In this document: positions 43,066 to 52,006 of the stretch, piece after piece
How the letters are laid out: the number at the start of each line of letters is the position of its first letter
Numbering within the stretch: position 1 is the stretch's first letter
NCBI GenBank assembly: GCA_016793115.1
Contig: JAEUIN010000273.1
Span: forward strand, 62,001 to 126,000
Reading direction: 5' to 3'
Length of the DNA stretch: 64,000 nt
Origin: Planctomycetaceae bacterium
GTDB lineage: Bacteria; Planctomycetota; Planctomycetia; Pirellulales; PNKZ01
Notes under the pieces: generated by a model
What the model saw: only the letters and a program-made list of their open reading frames with translations
Databases searched by the model: none
What the model was told of the DNA's origin: nothing
Position numbers and translations under genes: made by a program

Positions 43066-43392
43066 ATGGGCGCCAACACCGTGGAATTCACCGACTCCAA
43101 CTTCGACTCCGAAGTCTTACAGTCGTCCCAGCCCGTCCTCGTCGACTTTTGGGCCCCGTGGTGCGGGCCATGCCGACAGATCGCCCCGATGATCGACGCG
43201 CTCGCCACCGAGTATGCCGGCAGCATTAAGGTGGGCAAAGTTAATGTCGATGACAGCCCGCAAGCTGCGGGACAATACGGAGTGCAGAGCATTCCGACGC
43301 TGATGATCTTCAAGGGGGGCGAGGTGGTCGATCGCTTCGTCGGCGCGAAGCCGAAGAGCGTGCTGCAAGCCGCGCTCGACGCCGCGAAGTAA
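43066..43392 (+). CDS. trxA: Thioredoxin
   Basis: A 108-residue classical thioredoxin. The redox site WCGPC is at residues 32-36 (Cys33 and Cys36), the buried Asp is in VLVDFWAPW, and the cis-proline lies in SIPTLMIF near 75. It reduces protein disulfides in the cytosol with electrons from thioredoxin reductase. Length and motifs match TrxA rather than membrane-linked relatives. It has a near-consensus promoter, a strong ribosome-binding site and its own terminator, consistent with high, monocistronic expression. Confidence 0.96.
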   Translation: MGANTVEFTDSNFDSEVLQSSQPVLVDFWAPWCGPCRQIAPMIDALATEYAGSIKVGKVNVDDSPQAAGQYGVQSIPTLMIFKGGEVVDRFVGAKPKSVLQAALDAAK

Positions 43393-43434
43393 GCAGCCTG
43401 TTCGTCGGCGATCGAAGCGAGATAGAATACGAGG

Positions 43435-43469
43435 CCGCGCCGACAACTTTTGTGGCGGCGCGGTTTTTT
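43435..43469 (+). terminator. Intrinsic terminator after trxA
   Basis: CCGCGCCG (43435-43442) pairs with CGGCGCGG (43456-43463); the loop has a further ACAA/TTGT pair. Six T follow directly. Confidence 0.85.
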
Positions 43470-43656
43470 GCTGCGCTAACTTCAATTGCCGGCGACGCGC
43501 GCCTTGCCGGCGATAGCACGACGAGTTTCGCCGTTAAACTTTCGGCACATTATCCAAACTCAACTTCACGAGTCTTTCTGCCGATCATCACTCCCGCTGC
43601 GTCGACCGTGGCCCTCGCGGCCGCAGGTTTGTTTGACGACTTCGTGGAGTTCGAGA

Positions 43657-45195
43657 ATGGCTAAGCGTATCGGCACCGAGGCGATCTCACCGGCAGTCGA
43701 CCAATCGTCGCGACAACGCGAGTCTTCGGAGCTAGAGCAAGAAGCGGTCGGCGCAACGCGCATCGACGCCGCCGAGAATCTCGTCGCGCCGCATCTGACG
43801 GGCGACGAGTCGCCGGCCGAACGTACAGCAGCCGAACCGCCGAGCGTTGACTGCGAATCGTTCGCCGCTCGCGGCGATGTTGCTGAAATCGGCGACGTCG
43901 ACGACGGGGAGCTGCTGCGAAATCAAGCGCGTCGTCTCGCGTTGCACTTGCGAGAGAAGCAGGAGGAACTCGATCGCCGCGAAGCCGAATGGCAGGTACA
44001 GCTGGCTCGACACGACAATGAGCGCCGAGCAGCGCAGGTATGGCATCGACGCCGCCTCGACGAACTCGCCGAGCGCGAAGCGGACTTTCAAATGCGCGAA
44101 GAATCCTATCGCCTTCGCGAGGCGGCCTACGCGGCGCGCGAAGAGGAGCTTGCCGCCGAAGCTGAGTGCCTGCGGGAAGGCGAAGCCGGAGCGGCAATGC
44201 TGCTCGAACAAGATCGCGCTCTACTTGCCGCCGAGCGTGCCGAGTTGGAAGCTCGCTACGAAAAAGTGCGCGCTCGCGAAGAAGAACTGGAGCGACTGAA
44301 CATGGAGGCGGCGCTCGAGACGGCCGCTCGTCGCCATGCCGCGGCGGAAGTTGAAGCTCGCCGAGCCGAATTGCAGGGAGAAATCGAAACTCTGCGGACT
44401 CGCTACGAAGAAATGGAGTCGCGACGCGAGGAGTTGGAAAAACTGGCGAATGAGCCGAGCCGGTTCCAGCTCGATTTGCAGATCGCGCTCAACGAGCGTG
44501 AGGCGACGCTGGACGTTCGCGAAGCGGCGATCGTCGAACAAGAAACGACCTTAAAGCATGCGATGCTCGAGTGGGAACGGCTGCGCGCGGAGTTGACGGA
44601 AGAACGGGAGCGATTGGCCGCGCAGCAACGCCACGACCGACTCGAGCTCGCCGAATTGCGGCGCCGCGCGGAGGCCGAAGACGCCGACCGACGGCAAGCT
44701 TTGGAGCGTCAGAGCGAACAGCTCGACTTCCGCCGCGCCGCAATTCGCCGCGAACAAGAGGAGCTTTCCGCGGCCCAACGCGAAACGCTCGAAATGCGAC
44801 TCGCCGCCGAAGAGTTGTGGACGCAGCTTTCCGGCACGATGCCCGCTGCGGCGTTGGCCGAGCAGATGGCTCGCATTCGGTCGAAACTCAGCGAGCAATA
44901 TCGATTGCTCCAAGCCGATCTCACGGCACAGAAGGCGGAACTCGACTCCTTGCGCAACGATCTATCGATCGAAGCCGAACGCCTGCGTTTCCAGACGCAG
45001 GAACTCCACCGCTGGGCCGAGGCCCGCCATGAAGACATCGAACGCCAAGCGGCTTATCTGACGGGCCGCGAAGCGGAACTGGAACGCCAAGATGCGGCGC
45101 TCTTCCAACGCAACCAAGCCTGGCGACAAGAGCGCTTCCAACTTGAGCAAGAAATCCGCCGCCTTAAGGCGGAGCGCCGCCAAGCGACGGCGTGA
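43657..45195 (+). CDS. Large coiled-coil protein of unknown function
   Basis: A 512-residue protein with an ATG at 43657 preceded by GGAG. The first about 90 residues are acidic and probably disordered. From about 95 to the end it is almost entirely Glu/Arg/Ala/Leu-rich helix with heptad patterning, such as EKQEELDRREAEWQVQLARH, EAAYAAREEELAAEAECL and AELERQDAALFQRNQAWRQE. No signal peptide or membrane segment is seen. No family is recognised; the composition recalls structural or scaffolding coiled-coil proteins. It stands between the trxA terminator and the convergent epmA gene, whose stop is 3 bp away. Short in-frame extensions upstream (from 43486) exist but lack a ribosome-binding site. 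Confidence 0.75.
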   Translation: MAKRIGTEAISPAVDQSSRQRESSELEQEAVGATRIDAAENLVAPHLTGDESPAERTAAEPPSVDCESFAARGDVAEIGDVDDGELLRNQARRLALHLREKQEELDRREAEWQVQLARHDNERRAAQVWHRRRLDELAEREADFQMREESYRLREAAYAAREEELAAEAECLREGEAGAAMLLEQDRALLAAERAELEARYEKVRAREEELERLNMEAALETAARRHAAAEVEARRAELQGEIETLRTRYEEMESRREELEKLANEPSRFQLDLQIALNEREATLDVREAAIVEQETTLKHAMLEWERLRAELTEERERLAAQQRHDRLELAELRRRAEAEDADRRQALERQSEQLDFRRAAIRREQEELSAAQRETLEMRLAAEELWTQLSGTMPAAALAEQMARIRSKLSEQYRLLQADLTAQKAELDSLRNDLSIEAERLRFQTQELHRWAEARHEDIERQAAYLTGREAELERQDAALFQRNQAWRQERFQLEQEIRRLKAERRQATA

Positions 45196-45198
45196 CGA

Positions 45199-46173
45199 CT
45201 AGGCCCGCTCGATCGGAAAGGGAATCACCTTGGCTATGTCGCTCGCCCCGGTCGCGAGCATGACGATGCGATCGAAGCCGAGTGCGCAACCGGTGCAGGC
45301 CGGCAGGCCGTGGTGCATGGCGTCAAGCAGTCGGCTCCGCTCCGGAAGCATCGACTTACCGTCGGCGACGCGCAAGGCGTTATTCTCCGTAGTGCGCTGC
45401 TCCATCGCTTCGGCATCAAGCAGTTCATGGTAGCCGTTGGCGAGCTCCAGTCCCTCGATATACAGTTCGAAACGTTCGGCGACGACTTCATCGTCCCCAC
45501 GAAGTCGAGCCAGCGCGGCTTGCGAAGGCGGATAGTCGCAAAGGATCGTCGGCCGCTTCAAACCAAGCTTCGGCTCGACAAGCTCCGTCAGCAACAGGTC
45601 TAACCATGCGTCACGATCGGCCGGCACGGTCGCCGCATCGAATGCCACAGCCGATTGCGGTCTGTGCCGACGCGCCGCTGCGGAAATCTGGTCGTCACTC
45701 GCCGAAAGCGGGTCGATTCCCACATATGCCCGAAAGGCGTCGCGATAGGCCAAGCGCTCAACCGCACCGCGGCCCAACAAAGCGTCGCATAGTTCGCCGA
45801 GCAGCCGCATGCCCGCGTCATAGTCGTCGCCGCGGCGATACCATTCGACGATCGTAAACTCGGGGTTGTGACGGGCACCGCGCTCGCCCTGCCGAAAGGC
45901 GTGCGCGATCTGATAGATCGCCTCGCCGCCGGCCGCCATGAGTCGCTTCATGGCGAACTCGGGCGATGTCTGTAAGTAGAGCGTGTGGGGCGGGCCGAGT
46001 CCTTCCAGCGTCGTCGTGAGCGGTTCGAGATGGCGATCGACGACCGTGTCGGCCGAGAGCACGGGCGTTTCAACTTCCAGAAATCCGCGCTCGTCGAAAA
46101 ACGAGCGCGTGCGGCGCAGCAGCTCGGCCCGCTTGCGGAGAACCGACCAGTCAGCGGTGGGAAGGAAAGACAT
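45199..46173 (-). CDS. epmA: EF-P lysine lysyltransferase (EpmA/GenX/PoxA type)
   Basis: A 324-residue class II lysyl-tRNA-synthetase-like protein lacking the N-terminal anticodon-binding domain. Class II motifs are clear: motif 1 FFDERGFLEVETPVLSAD near residues 26-43, motif 2 around QIAHAFRQGERGARHNPEFT near 88-107, and motif 3 GCALGFDRIVMLATGA near 298-313. EpmA attaches beta-lysine (made by EpmB) to a conserved lysine of elongation factor P, which helps ribosomes through polyproline stretches. Neither efp nor epmB is in the window. It lies just before an unknown gene and tex on the same strand. Confidence 0.9.
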   Translation of the reverse strand: MSFLPTADWSVLRKRAELLRRTRSFFDERGFLEVETPVLSADTVVDRHLEPLTTTLEGLGPPHTLYLQTSPEFAMKRLMAAGGEAIYQIAHAFRQGERGARHNPEFTIVEWYRRGDDYDAGMRLLGELCDALLGRGAVERLAYRDAFRAYVGIDPLSASDDQISAAARRHRPQSAVAFDAATVPADRDAWLDLLLTELVEPKLGLKRPTILCDYPPSQAALARLRGDDEVVAERFELYIEGLELANGYHELLDAEAMEQRTTENNALRVADGKSMLPERSRLLDAMHHGLPACTGCALGFDRIVMLATGASDIAKVIPFPIERA

Positions 46174-46238
46174 GAAGCGATCTGTTCGGGCCGAGAGCGG
46201 CGTACGGCGACGACGCGATCGCCGTCAACCGAACCAAT

Positions 46239-46739
46239 CTACTTCGCCGCCGCGTAGTGTTCCGCGTACTCCAATACCCACAGATCGACCGAATCGCGGA
46301 GCGGCTGGGCGTCGGACTGGGCCAATTTCTGATACGACGAGCGATTAAAAACCTCGCGATTGCGGATCGTTCCCTTGGCCGTCACTTCGACGATATGAGC
46401 CGGCGAGTAAGGACGAACGACAATCTCCAGCCGGCTGTAGAGGCTCCGTCGTCCGCCGTCGCCGAGATTAACGTCGTCGCGCGAGCAAGCCGCGCCCCAA
46501 CCTTTTTCACCGACGATCGAATCGACGTGAAAGCCCGGAAAGTAATCCGGCAAGCGCTGCAGGCACTTTTCAATGTGGTCCGCCAACTCCATCCGCAAAT
46601 TCGCATGCAACCGCTTGAACTCTTCTTCCGTCAGAGCGCGGCCGGCGGCTTCCCGTTCTTGAGCTTCGCGGGCCTTCTCGCCGCGAGCAATCGCCTTCTG
46701 AAGTCGGTCTTCAAATTCCATCGCTAAACGCAAACTCAC
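46239..46739 (-). CDS. Conserved hypothetical protein, 166 aa
   Basis: The protein begins with a charged helical region (EFEDRLQKAIARGEKAREAQ), continues with a second helix (EEEFKRLHANLRMELADHIE) and ends in an alpha/beta part containing GWGAACSRDDVNL, YSRLEIVVRPYSPAHIVEV and TAKGTIRNREVFNRSSYQKL. No signal or membrane segment is present and I do not recognise a named family. It starts 28 bp after tex, so the two may be co-transcribed. The GTG at 46739 and the ATG at 46721 are both possible starts; neither has a strong ribosome-binding site. Confidence 0.65.
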   Translation of the reverse strand: MSLRLAMEFEDRLQKAIARGEKAREAQEREAAGRALTEEEFKRLHANLRMELADHIEKCLQRLPDYFPGFHVDSIVGEKGWGAACSRDDVNLGDGGRRSLYSRLEIVVRPYSPAHIVEVTAKGTIRNREVFNRSSYQKLAQSDAQPLRDSVDLWVLEYAEHYAAAK

Positions 46740-46767
46740 GAGTAAGAGGCGGCGGCTCAGAGCGATA

Positions 46768-49700
46768 CTAGGTCGACGACGGGGCTTCGCCGGCCGAGGA
46801 TTCCGACTTCGGTTCGGCCGCCGGCTGTGTCGTATCTGCCGATTTCGGCGAGGCCTCGGACGTCACGGCGTCCTTGCCGGGCGACGCTTCCTCGGCCGGA
46901 TCGTTGTGAACAATGAATTGCTTCAGCTCGCCGAACGACTGCAAATACGCGCGCCCCTGCAACTTCGCCTTACTGAGCTTCTTCGGCGCGGGAGGAGGAT
47001 TGGCCTTCTTGAGCTTTTCGATTTCGGCCGCCGCAGCCGCCGCGGCGGCCTCTTCCGCGGCCTGCTCCTCCGGAGTGAGTCTGCGTTCGAATTTACGACC
47101 GCCGCCGGGTCGTCCGCCGTCGCGACCTCGTTCACGTCCGCCGCCGGGCCGACCGCCACGATCGCCGCCGCCTTGTCGGGCCGCGCCGCCGTCGCGACCC
47201 CCGCGACCTTGGAAACCGCCGCGGGCGCCTTCGCCGCCCGGCCGGCCGTCACCTTGACGCCCGTCCCCTCGTCGTCCTTCGCCGCGGCCCCGGTCGCCGC
47301 GGCCTTCGCCGTGAGCCTTCTCGTCGGCGCGCTTCGCGCCGGGTGGGATCATCGTCAGAGAAACACGGCGCCGTTGCTTGTCGACTTGAAGCACCCAAAC
47401 TTTGACGATATCGCCCACCGAGACGACCTCGTGGGGATCTTTCACGTACTTATCGGCCAAGTGACTGATGTGCACCAAGCCGCTGTCCTTCAAACCAATG
47501 TCGACGAATGCGCCGAAGTCGACGACGTTGAGCACCGTGCCGCGGAGTTCCATGCCGGGCGCGAGATCGTCGAGTTTCAGAATGCCCTGCTTGAAGATCG
47601 GCGGCGGCAGGCTATCGCGCGGATCGCGACCCGGCCGCGTGAGCTGCGCCACGATATCGTGCAACGACAACGTGCCGACGCGCAATTGTAAAGCGGCGCG
47701 CGGCAAATCGATGCCACGCGACTTCTCGGTAATCTTCGCAAGTTTTTCTTTATCCGCCAAATCGGCGGGCGTCGCCGCGAGTTGGTCCAGTACGCGCTCC
47801 GCGGTCGCGTAGCTCTCGGGGTGAATCCAAGTGCCGTCGAGAGGGTTGTCGCCGCCGGTGATCTTTAAAAAACCGGCCGCTTGCACAAACGCCGAGTCGC
47901 CGACGCCGTTGACTTCCTTCAATTGCTCGCGTGTCTTAAACGGCCCGTGCGTCTGACGATGCTCGTAGATACGCTGGGCGGTAAGTTGATTCAGGCCCGA
48001 CACATAACGCATCAGCGACGGGCTGGCCGTGTTCAAGTCGACGCCGACGAAGTTCACGCACGATTCGACGACCCCGTCGAGCGAATCACGCAAGTGTTTC
48101 GCCTTTACGTCGTGCTGATAGAGCCCGACGCCCAAACTGTTCGGCTCGATCTTCACCAACTCGCTCAGCGGGTCTTGGAGGCGACGACCGATGGACACGG
48201 CGCCGCGCACCGTGGCGTCGCGATCCGGAAACTCCTCGCGACCGAGCGGGCTGGTCGAGTAGACGCTCGCACCGGCTTCGCTGACGATCACGTAAGACAC
48301 TCCGCCGCCGGCCAATTCTCCGGTCAGGAGATCGGCGACGAAGGTCTCGGTTTCGCGGCAGGCGGTGCCGTTGCCGATGACGATCACGCCAAGTTCACGC
48401 TGCTTAATCGTTTCAACGAGTTTGGCCTTGGAACCCGCCCGCCGCTCGGCGTTGCCGACGACGAACAACACGCCGTTTTCGAGCAGGTTGCCGAACTCAT
48501 CGAGCGCCACCCACTTGCAGCCGCTCTTGAAACCCGGGTCGATCGCCAATAAGCGGCGGTCGCGCACCGGCGGCTGCAGCAGCAAATTGCGCAGGTTCTT
48601 GGCGAACACCTCGACGGCATGAGCTTCGGCTTCGTCGGTGAGTTCCCGACGCAGTTCGCGCTCCAAGCTCGGTACGATTAAGCGATGCAGCGCATCTCGA
48701 CCGCAGCCGCGCAGAAACTCGGCGTGCGGATGTCCTTGCGGCACAAGCAGTTCGTCGACCACGCGCTCCATCGCCGACGTATCGGAATCGATGCGCACCC
48801 GCAAGACCTTGGCCTTTTCGCCGCGATTGATGGCCAACACGCGATGGGGCGGCAGTTTCGAGACGGATTCGGAAAATTGAAAGTAGTCGCGAAAAGCGCG
48901 TTTGAGCTCGGCGGCGCGAATTTCCGCTTTTGTCAAAACCTTTTTCGGCTTCTTCTCTTTCTTCTTCGGCGGTTTCTTTTCGGCCGCGACGGCGGCCACG
49001 GCGGCCGAATCGCCTGCGATTTCTTCCGCGGCGGGCGCTTCCGGAGCGGATTCACCCGACGCGGCGACGCTCGCATCGACGGCGTGGATCGCTCCTTCGA
49101 CGGCGGCCGCCTCGGCGGCCGCTTCGCCGGCGAGAGTCGCGTCGACCGGCGGTTCGCTCGGATCGACGTGCGCACCCTCTTCTTCCATGTCGGAAGCCTG
49201 CAATTCTTCCGCCGTCGGCTCGGCGAGAGACAGGGCCTCCTCAATGGCCGCAGCTTGCTCGGCGGCCGCTTGCTCCGGCGTTTGCTCCTCACCCGAGTCG
49301 TCGCTCAGCCCGGCGAAGAGCGGTTGCTGAGCTGATTCGGCTTTCGCAGCCTCGGCGATCTTCTCACCACCAGCTTTCTCCGCGGCTTGCTTATCCGCCT
49401 TCTCTGAGACAGGTTTTTGTTCCGGTTCTACGGCCGTTGTCGTGAGCTTGCCGGATTTTTGCAGAATGTTGCGCACGCGGCCGCGCACGTCGGCCCGCTC
49501 GCTGAACAGTTCGGCGAGGATGTGCCCGGCGCCCAAGAGCGCATCGGCCGCCGTAGGGACTTGCTTGTCGGGATTGACGAAGTCGCGCAGACGAGCGTCG
49601 AGGTCGGCGGCGAGCGGATCGGCGGCGAGAATCTCAAGTGCAAGCGGTTCGAGCCCGCGCGAGCGCGCCGTGGTGGCGAGCGTTTGCTTTTTCGGCTTAT

Positions 49701-50040
49701 ACGGCAAGTAGAGATCTTCGAGCCTGCGCGTCGTCTGCGCGGCCTCGACGGCTTTCGCCAACTCGGGCGTAAGTTTGCCCTGCATGTCGATCGAGCGCAA
49801 GATCGTTTGCTTGCGTTCGGCCAACTGGCGTTGCTTCACGACGAGGTCGTGAATCGCACGAATGGGTTCTTCGTCGAGACCGCCGGTTTGGTCTTTGCGG
49901 TAGCGCGTGATGAACGGAACGGTGTTCCCTTCATCCAGCAACTTGACGACCGCTTCGACGCGCGGCTGCGGAAGGTTGAGTGCTTTGGCGACCGACGCGA
50001 GGTCGATCACAACCGGAGAGTCGATGCTCAAGAGAGACAT
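46768..50040 (-). CDS. tex: Tex-family transcription accessory protein with large insert and RGG-like tail
   Basis: A 1090-residue protein, over 300 residues longer than typical Tex (about 770-790). The N-terminal helix-rich region (1-200) has VPFITRYRKDQTGGLDEE. An Ala/Glu-rich acidic insert occupies about 200-345 and ends in a Lys-rich block (KKPPKKKEKKPKK). The YqgF/RNase H-like domain starts near 495 (LLAIDPGFKSGCKW), followed by helix-hairpin-helix motifs (YVSGLNQLTAQRI, LKEVNGVGDSAFVQAAGFLK) and an S1 domain (about 822-898, GTVLNVVDFGAFVDIGLKDS). A Gly/Arg-rich tail (about 904-988) and a charged C-terminus follow. Tex binds nucleic acid and associates with RNA polymerase or ribosomes. 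Confidence 0.92.
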   Translation of the reverse strand: MSLLSIDSPVVIDLASVAKALNLPQPRVEAVVKLLDEGNTVPFITRYRKDQTGGLDEEPIRAIHDLVVKQRQLAERKQTILRSIDMQGKLTPELAKAVEAAQTTRRLEDLYLPYKPKKQTLATTARSRGLEPLALEILAADPLAADLDARLRDFVNPDKQVPTAADALLGAGHILAELFSERADVRGRVRNILQKSGKLTTTAVEPEQKPVSEKADKQAAEKAGGEKIAEAAKAESAQQPLFAGLSDDSGEEQTPEQAAAEQAAAIEEALSLAEPTAEELQASDMEEEGAHVDPSEPPVDATLAGEAAAEAAAVEGAIHAVDASVAASGESAPEAPAAEEIAGDSAAVAAVAAEKKPPKKKEKKPKKVLTKAEIRAAELKRAFRDYFQFSESVSKLPPHRVLAINRGEKAKVLRVRIDSDTSAMERVVDELLVPQGHPHAEFLRGCGRDALHRLIVPSLERELRRELTDEAEAHAVEVFAKNLRNLLLQPPVRDRRLLAIDPGFKSGCKWVALDEFGNLLENGVLFVVGNAERRAGSKAKLVETIKQRELGVIVIGNGTACRETETFVADLLTGELAGGGVSYVIVSEAGASVYSTSPLGREEFPDRDATVRGAVSIGRRLQDPLSELVKIEPNSLGVGLYQHDVKAKHLRDSLDGVVESCVNFVGVDLNTASPSLMRYVSGLNQLTAQRIYEHRQTHGPFKTREQLKEVNGVGDSAFVQAAGFLKITGGDNPLDGTWIHPESYATAERVLDQLAATPADLADKEKLAKITEKSRGIDLPRAALQLRVGTLSLHDIVAQLTRPGRDPRDSLPPPIFKQGILKLDDLAPGMELRGTVLNVVDFGAFVDIGLKDSGLVHISHLADKYVKDPHEVVSVGDIVKVWVLQVDKQRRRVSLTMIPPGAKRADEKAHGEGRGDRGRGEGRRGDGRQGDGRPGGEGARGGFQGRGGRDGGAARQGGGDRGGRPGGGRERGRDGGRPGGGRKFERRLTPEEQAAEEAAAAAAAAEIEKLKKANPPPAPKKLSKAKLQGRAYLQSFGELKQFIVHNDPAEEASPGKDAVTSEASPKSADTTQPAAEPKSESSAGEAPSST

Positions 50041-50616
50041 GCGAGAGGCGAACAGCCGGGAGGCGGCAGGATAGCGACGCCGGCACTTCGTTCAACGGCT
50101 CGGTCGGCCGCACGGGCCGCCGCGGTGTCGTCGCGAATGATTCCCAACGATGAACGGCAGACGGTCTGCAATTTCCGACTGCGGCTCCGCCCCGGGCTCC
50201 TTAAAATTAGTAAGTGTATAGAACCCAACGACTTGGCAATCTAGGGGCTTACTCGTCGACTGTCAAGCGAGCGACGGTCGCGGATCGGCTTGAAATCAAG
50301 CCTTCGGACAGCTGAGAAGGCAACTGAGGACGGTAGGCGCTTCCCTAAATTGACAATGTTGCCGGTTTGAAACATCGCCGCGTTGCGCAACCTGCCGGCG
50401 ACGATGTTGACGTCGGCGCAGGTGACGCCGGCGTCGAGCAAGAAGATTCAGAAAAGGTTAAGGCCGAATGCAGGAGCGGTCGATATTAGCGTCGCCGCGA
50501 TGAAATCGGCGAAACGGTCGCTCGGGAGGCATGGGATGCTCTCCGACGACCGAGGTCGGAGACGACTCCGACGCCGTCGTCGCACCACATCCGTTGTGTG
50601 AAGGGATGCACTGCTC
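50041..50616. other. 576-bp divergent intergenic region
   Basis: No convincing gene. The region lies between tex (minus) and a small plus-strand gene. It contains a short hairpin, GGCTTGAAATCAAGCC at 50287-50302, and an AT-richer stretch near 50208-50222. Short frames such as 50383-50601 are Arg-rich and look like noise. Confidence 0.55.
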
Positions 50617-50853
50617 ATGGCTCGAGTTCAACTGCGCGTCTATCGTGGTCCGGAAGCCGCCGAACAAGCCGCCGTCGATAGCGGCGAACACACGGTGAAC
50701 GTTCCGTTCGGCGACATCTATCCGCTTCTGGCCGACGCGGTGAATAATCGTCGCACGTGGCTCCGCGACTTCGAACACGAAGAGATCACGATTCCGACGG
50801 ACCTCTACGAAGTGTTGCTCGCTTATCAGTTCAGCCGCCGCCCGTCGGCGTAG
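50617..50853 (+). CDS. Small hypothetical protein, 78 aa
   Basis: A 78-residue protein beginning ARVQLRVYRG, with a centre VPFGDIYPLLADAVNNRRTW and an acidic stretch LRDFEHEEITIP. It looks like a compact soluble alpha/beta protein without Cys or membrane segments. An AAGGGA-like ribosome-binding site precedes the ATG. It appears monocistronic. I do not recognise a named family; the balanced composition and lack of Arg bias distinguish it from noise frames nearby. Confidence 0.6.
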   Translation: MARVQLRVYRGPEAAEQAAVDSGEHTVNVPFGDIYPLLADAVNNRRTWLRDFEHEEITIPTDLYEVLLAYQFSRRPSA

Positions 50854-50941
50854 GAGAGCAGGCGCTAGTCGTCAGGAGCCAGGCGACAGAACGGAACTGC
50901 CGCGCGCTGCCCACCGCCGCCCGGCCCCTGACAGCCGGCGC

Positions 50942-51964
50942 CTATGTTCCGACTTCCACAACGGCTTTGATCACGCCGGTCTCCGGTTTGACGTACGACG
51001 GGAAAACGTCGATCAAGTCGTCAAACGCCGTGCGGTGCGTGATCCACGGGCGCGTGTCGATGCGGCCGGCTTCGATGAGCTCGATGATCCGCGAGAAGTC
51101 GGGCGAAAGCGCGTTGCGACTGCAGAGCAACGTTCCTTCCGGACGGTGAAACGTCGGGTGGCGGAACTTCACTTCTTCCGTCGTGATACCGACGTAGACG
51201 AGCTTGCCGCCGTGGCAAATCAGCCCAAACGCGGCCGACATCGATTGCACGCTGCCGGTCGCGTCGATTACGACGTCGGGGCCGTGGCCGTCGGTCAAAT
51301 CTTTAAGTTTCCTTTCCAGCGCCTCGCCCGGCTTGAGCGTGTGCGCTACGCCCATCGTGCTGCGGCAGAATTCTAAGCGGCCGTCGTTCACGTCGAGCAC
51401 GATCACCCTCGCGCCGGTGAGCTTCGCGAACTCCAACGCCGACAGGCCGATCGGTCCTGCACCGATGATCAGACACGATTCGTCGCTCTTGAGCTCCGCC
51501 CGGTCGACCGCATGGCAGCCGATCGCCAAAGTCTCGACGAGCGCCAACTGCTCATAGGCCAGCTTCTTGGAAATATGCAGCTTGCGGGCCGGCACGGTGA
51601 ACAGGGGCCGCAACCCGCCGTCGCAGTGCACGCCGAGCGTTTGGTGTTTTTCGCAGCAATTATTCTTGCCGCGGCGGCAGGCATAACACGTCTGACAGTT
51701 GATATACGGCTCGACCGCGCAACGATCGCCGGGCTTCACGTGTGTCACGCCTGCGCCGACGGCGACGACCTCGACACCGAGCTCATGCCCGGGAATGCGC
51801 GGATAACTGAAGAACGGCATTTTGCCGAGGTAGCCGCTGAGATCCGTGCCGCAGATGCCGACGTTGTGCACGCGCACGACGGCCTCGCCCGGCCCCGGTG
51901 CCGGCGGTTCGGGGACGTCAATCTTCTGCCAATGCTTCGGTTCGGCAAGCGAGAGAGCTTTCAT
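50942..51964 (-). CDS. Zinc-dependent alcohol/sugar-alcohol dehydrogenase
   Basis: A 340-residue medium-chain dehydrogenase. Catalytic zinc ligands are in VGICGTDLSG (Cys near 37) and PGHELGVEVV (His-Glu near 62). The structural zinc site is present in the CQTCYACRRGKNNCC segment near 89-105. The NAD site is GAGPIGLSALEFAKL near 166. It resembles sorbitol, galactitol and threonine dehydrogenase-like enzymes. The ATG at 51964 begins at the conserved strand MKALSLAEP; a longer frame to 52159 overlaps the AKR gene and is rejected. It lies 40 bp after the aldo/keto reductase gene, and the UxaA gene diverges further on, suggesting joint use in sugar or sugar-acid catabolism. Confidence 0.88.
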   Translation of the reverse strand: MKALSLAEPKHWQKIDVPEPPAPGPGEAVVRVHNVGICGTDLSGYLGKMPFFSYPRIPGHELGVEVVAVGAGVTHVKPGDRCAVEPYINCQTCYACRRGKNNCCEKHQTLGVHCDGGLRPLFTVPARKLHISKKLAYEQLALVETLAIGCHAVDRAELKSDESCLIIGAGPIGLSALEFAKLTGARVIVLDVNDGRLEFCRSTMGVAHTLKPGEALERKLKDLTDGHGPDVVIDATGSVQSMSAAFGLICHGGKLVYVGITTEEVKFRHPTFHRPEGTLLCSRNALSPDFSRIIELIEAGRIDTRPWITHRTAFDDLIDVFPSYVKPETGVIKAVVEVGT

Positions 51965-51975
51965 CGGGTTCTCGG

Positions 51976-52006
51976 TTTTGACTTTTGCATTTTGACTTTT
52001 GACTTT
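51976..52006 (-). repeat. AAAGTC direct repeats between AKR and dehydrogenase genes
   Basis: On the minus strand three AAAGTC units follow one another with AAATGC between the second and third. The tract fills the 40-bp gap and its first AAAGTC overlaps the TAA stop of the AKR gene. It is much richer in A/T than its surroundings. Confidence 0.7.

Noticed and set aside
50383..50601. 72-codon frame before the small 78-aa gene
   Set aside because: Arg-rich C-terminus, no ribosome-binding site and no family resemblance.
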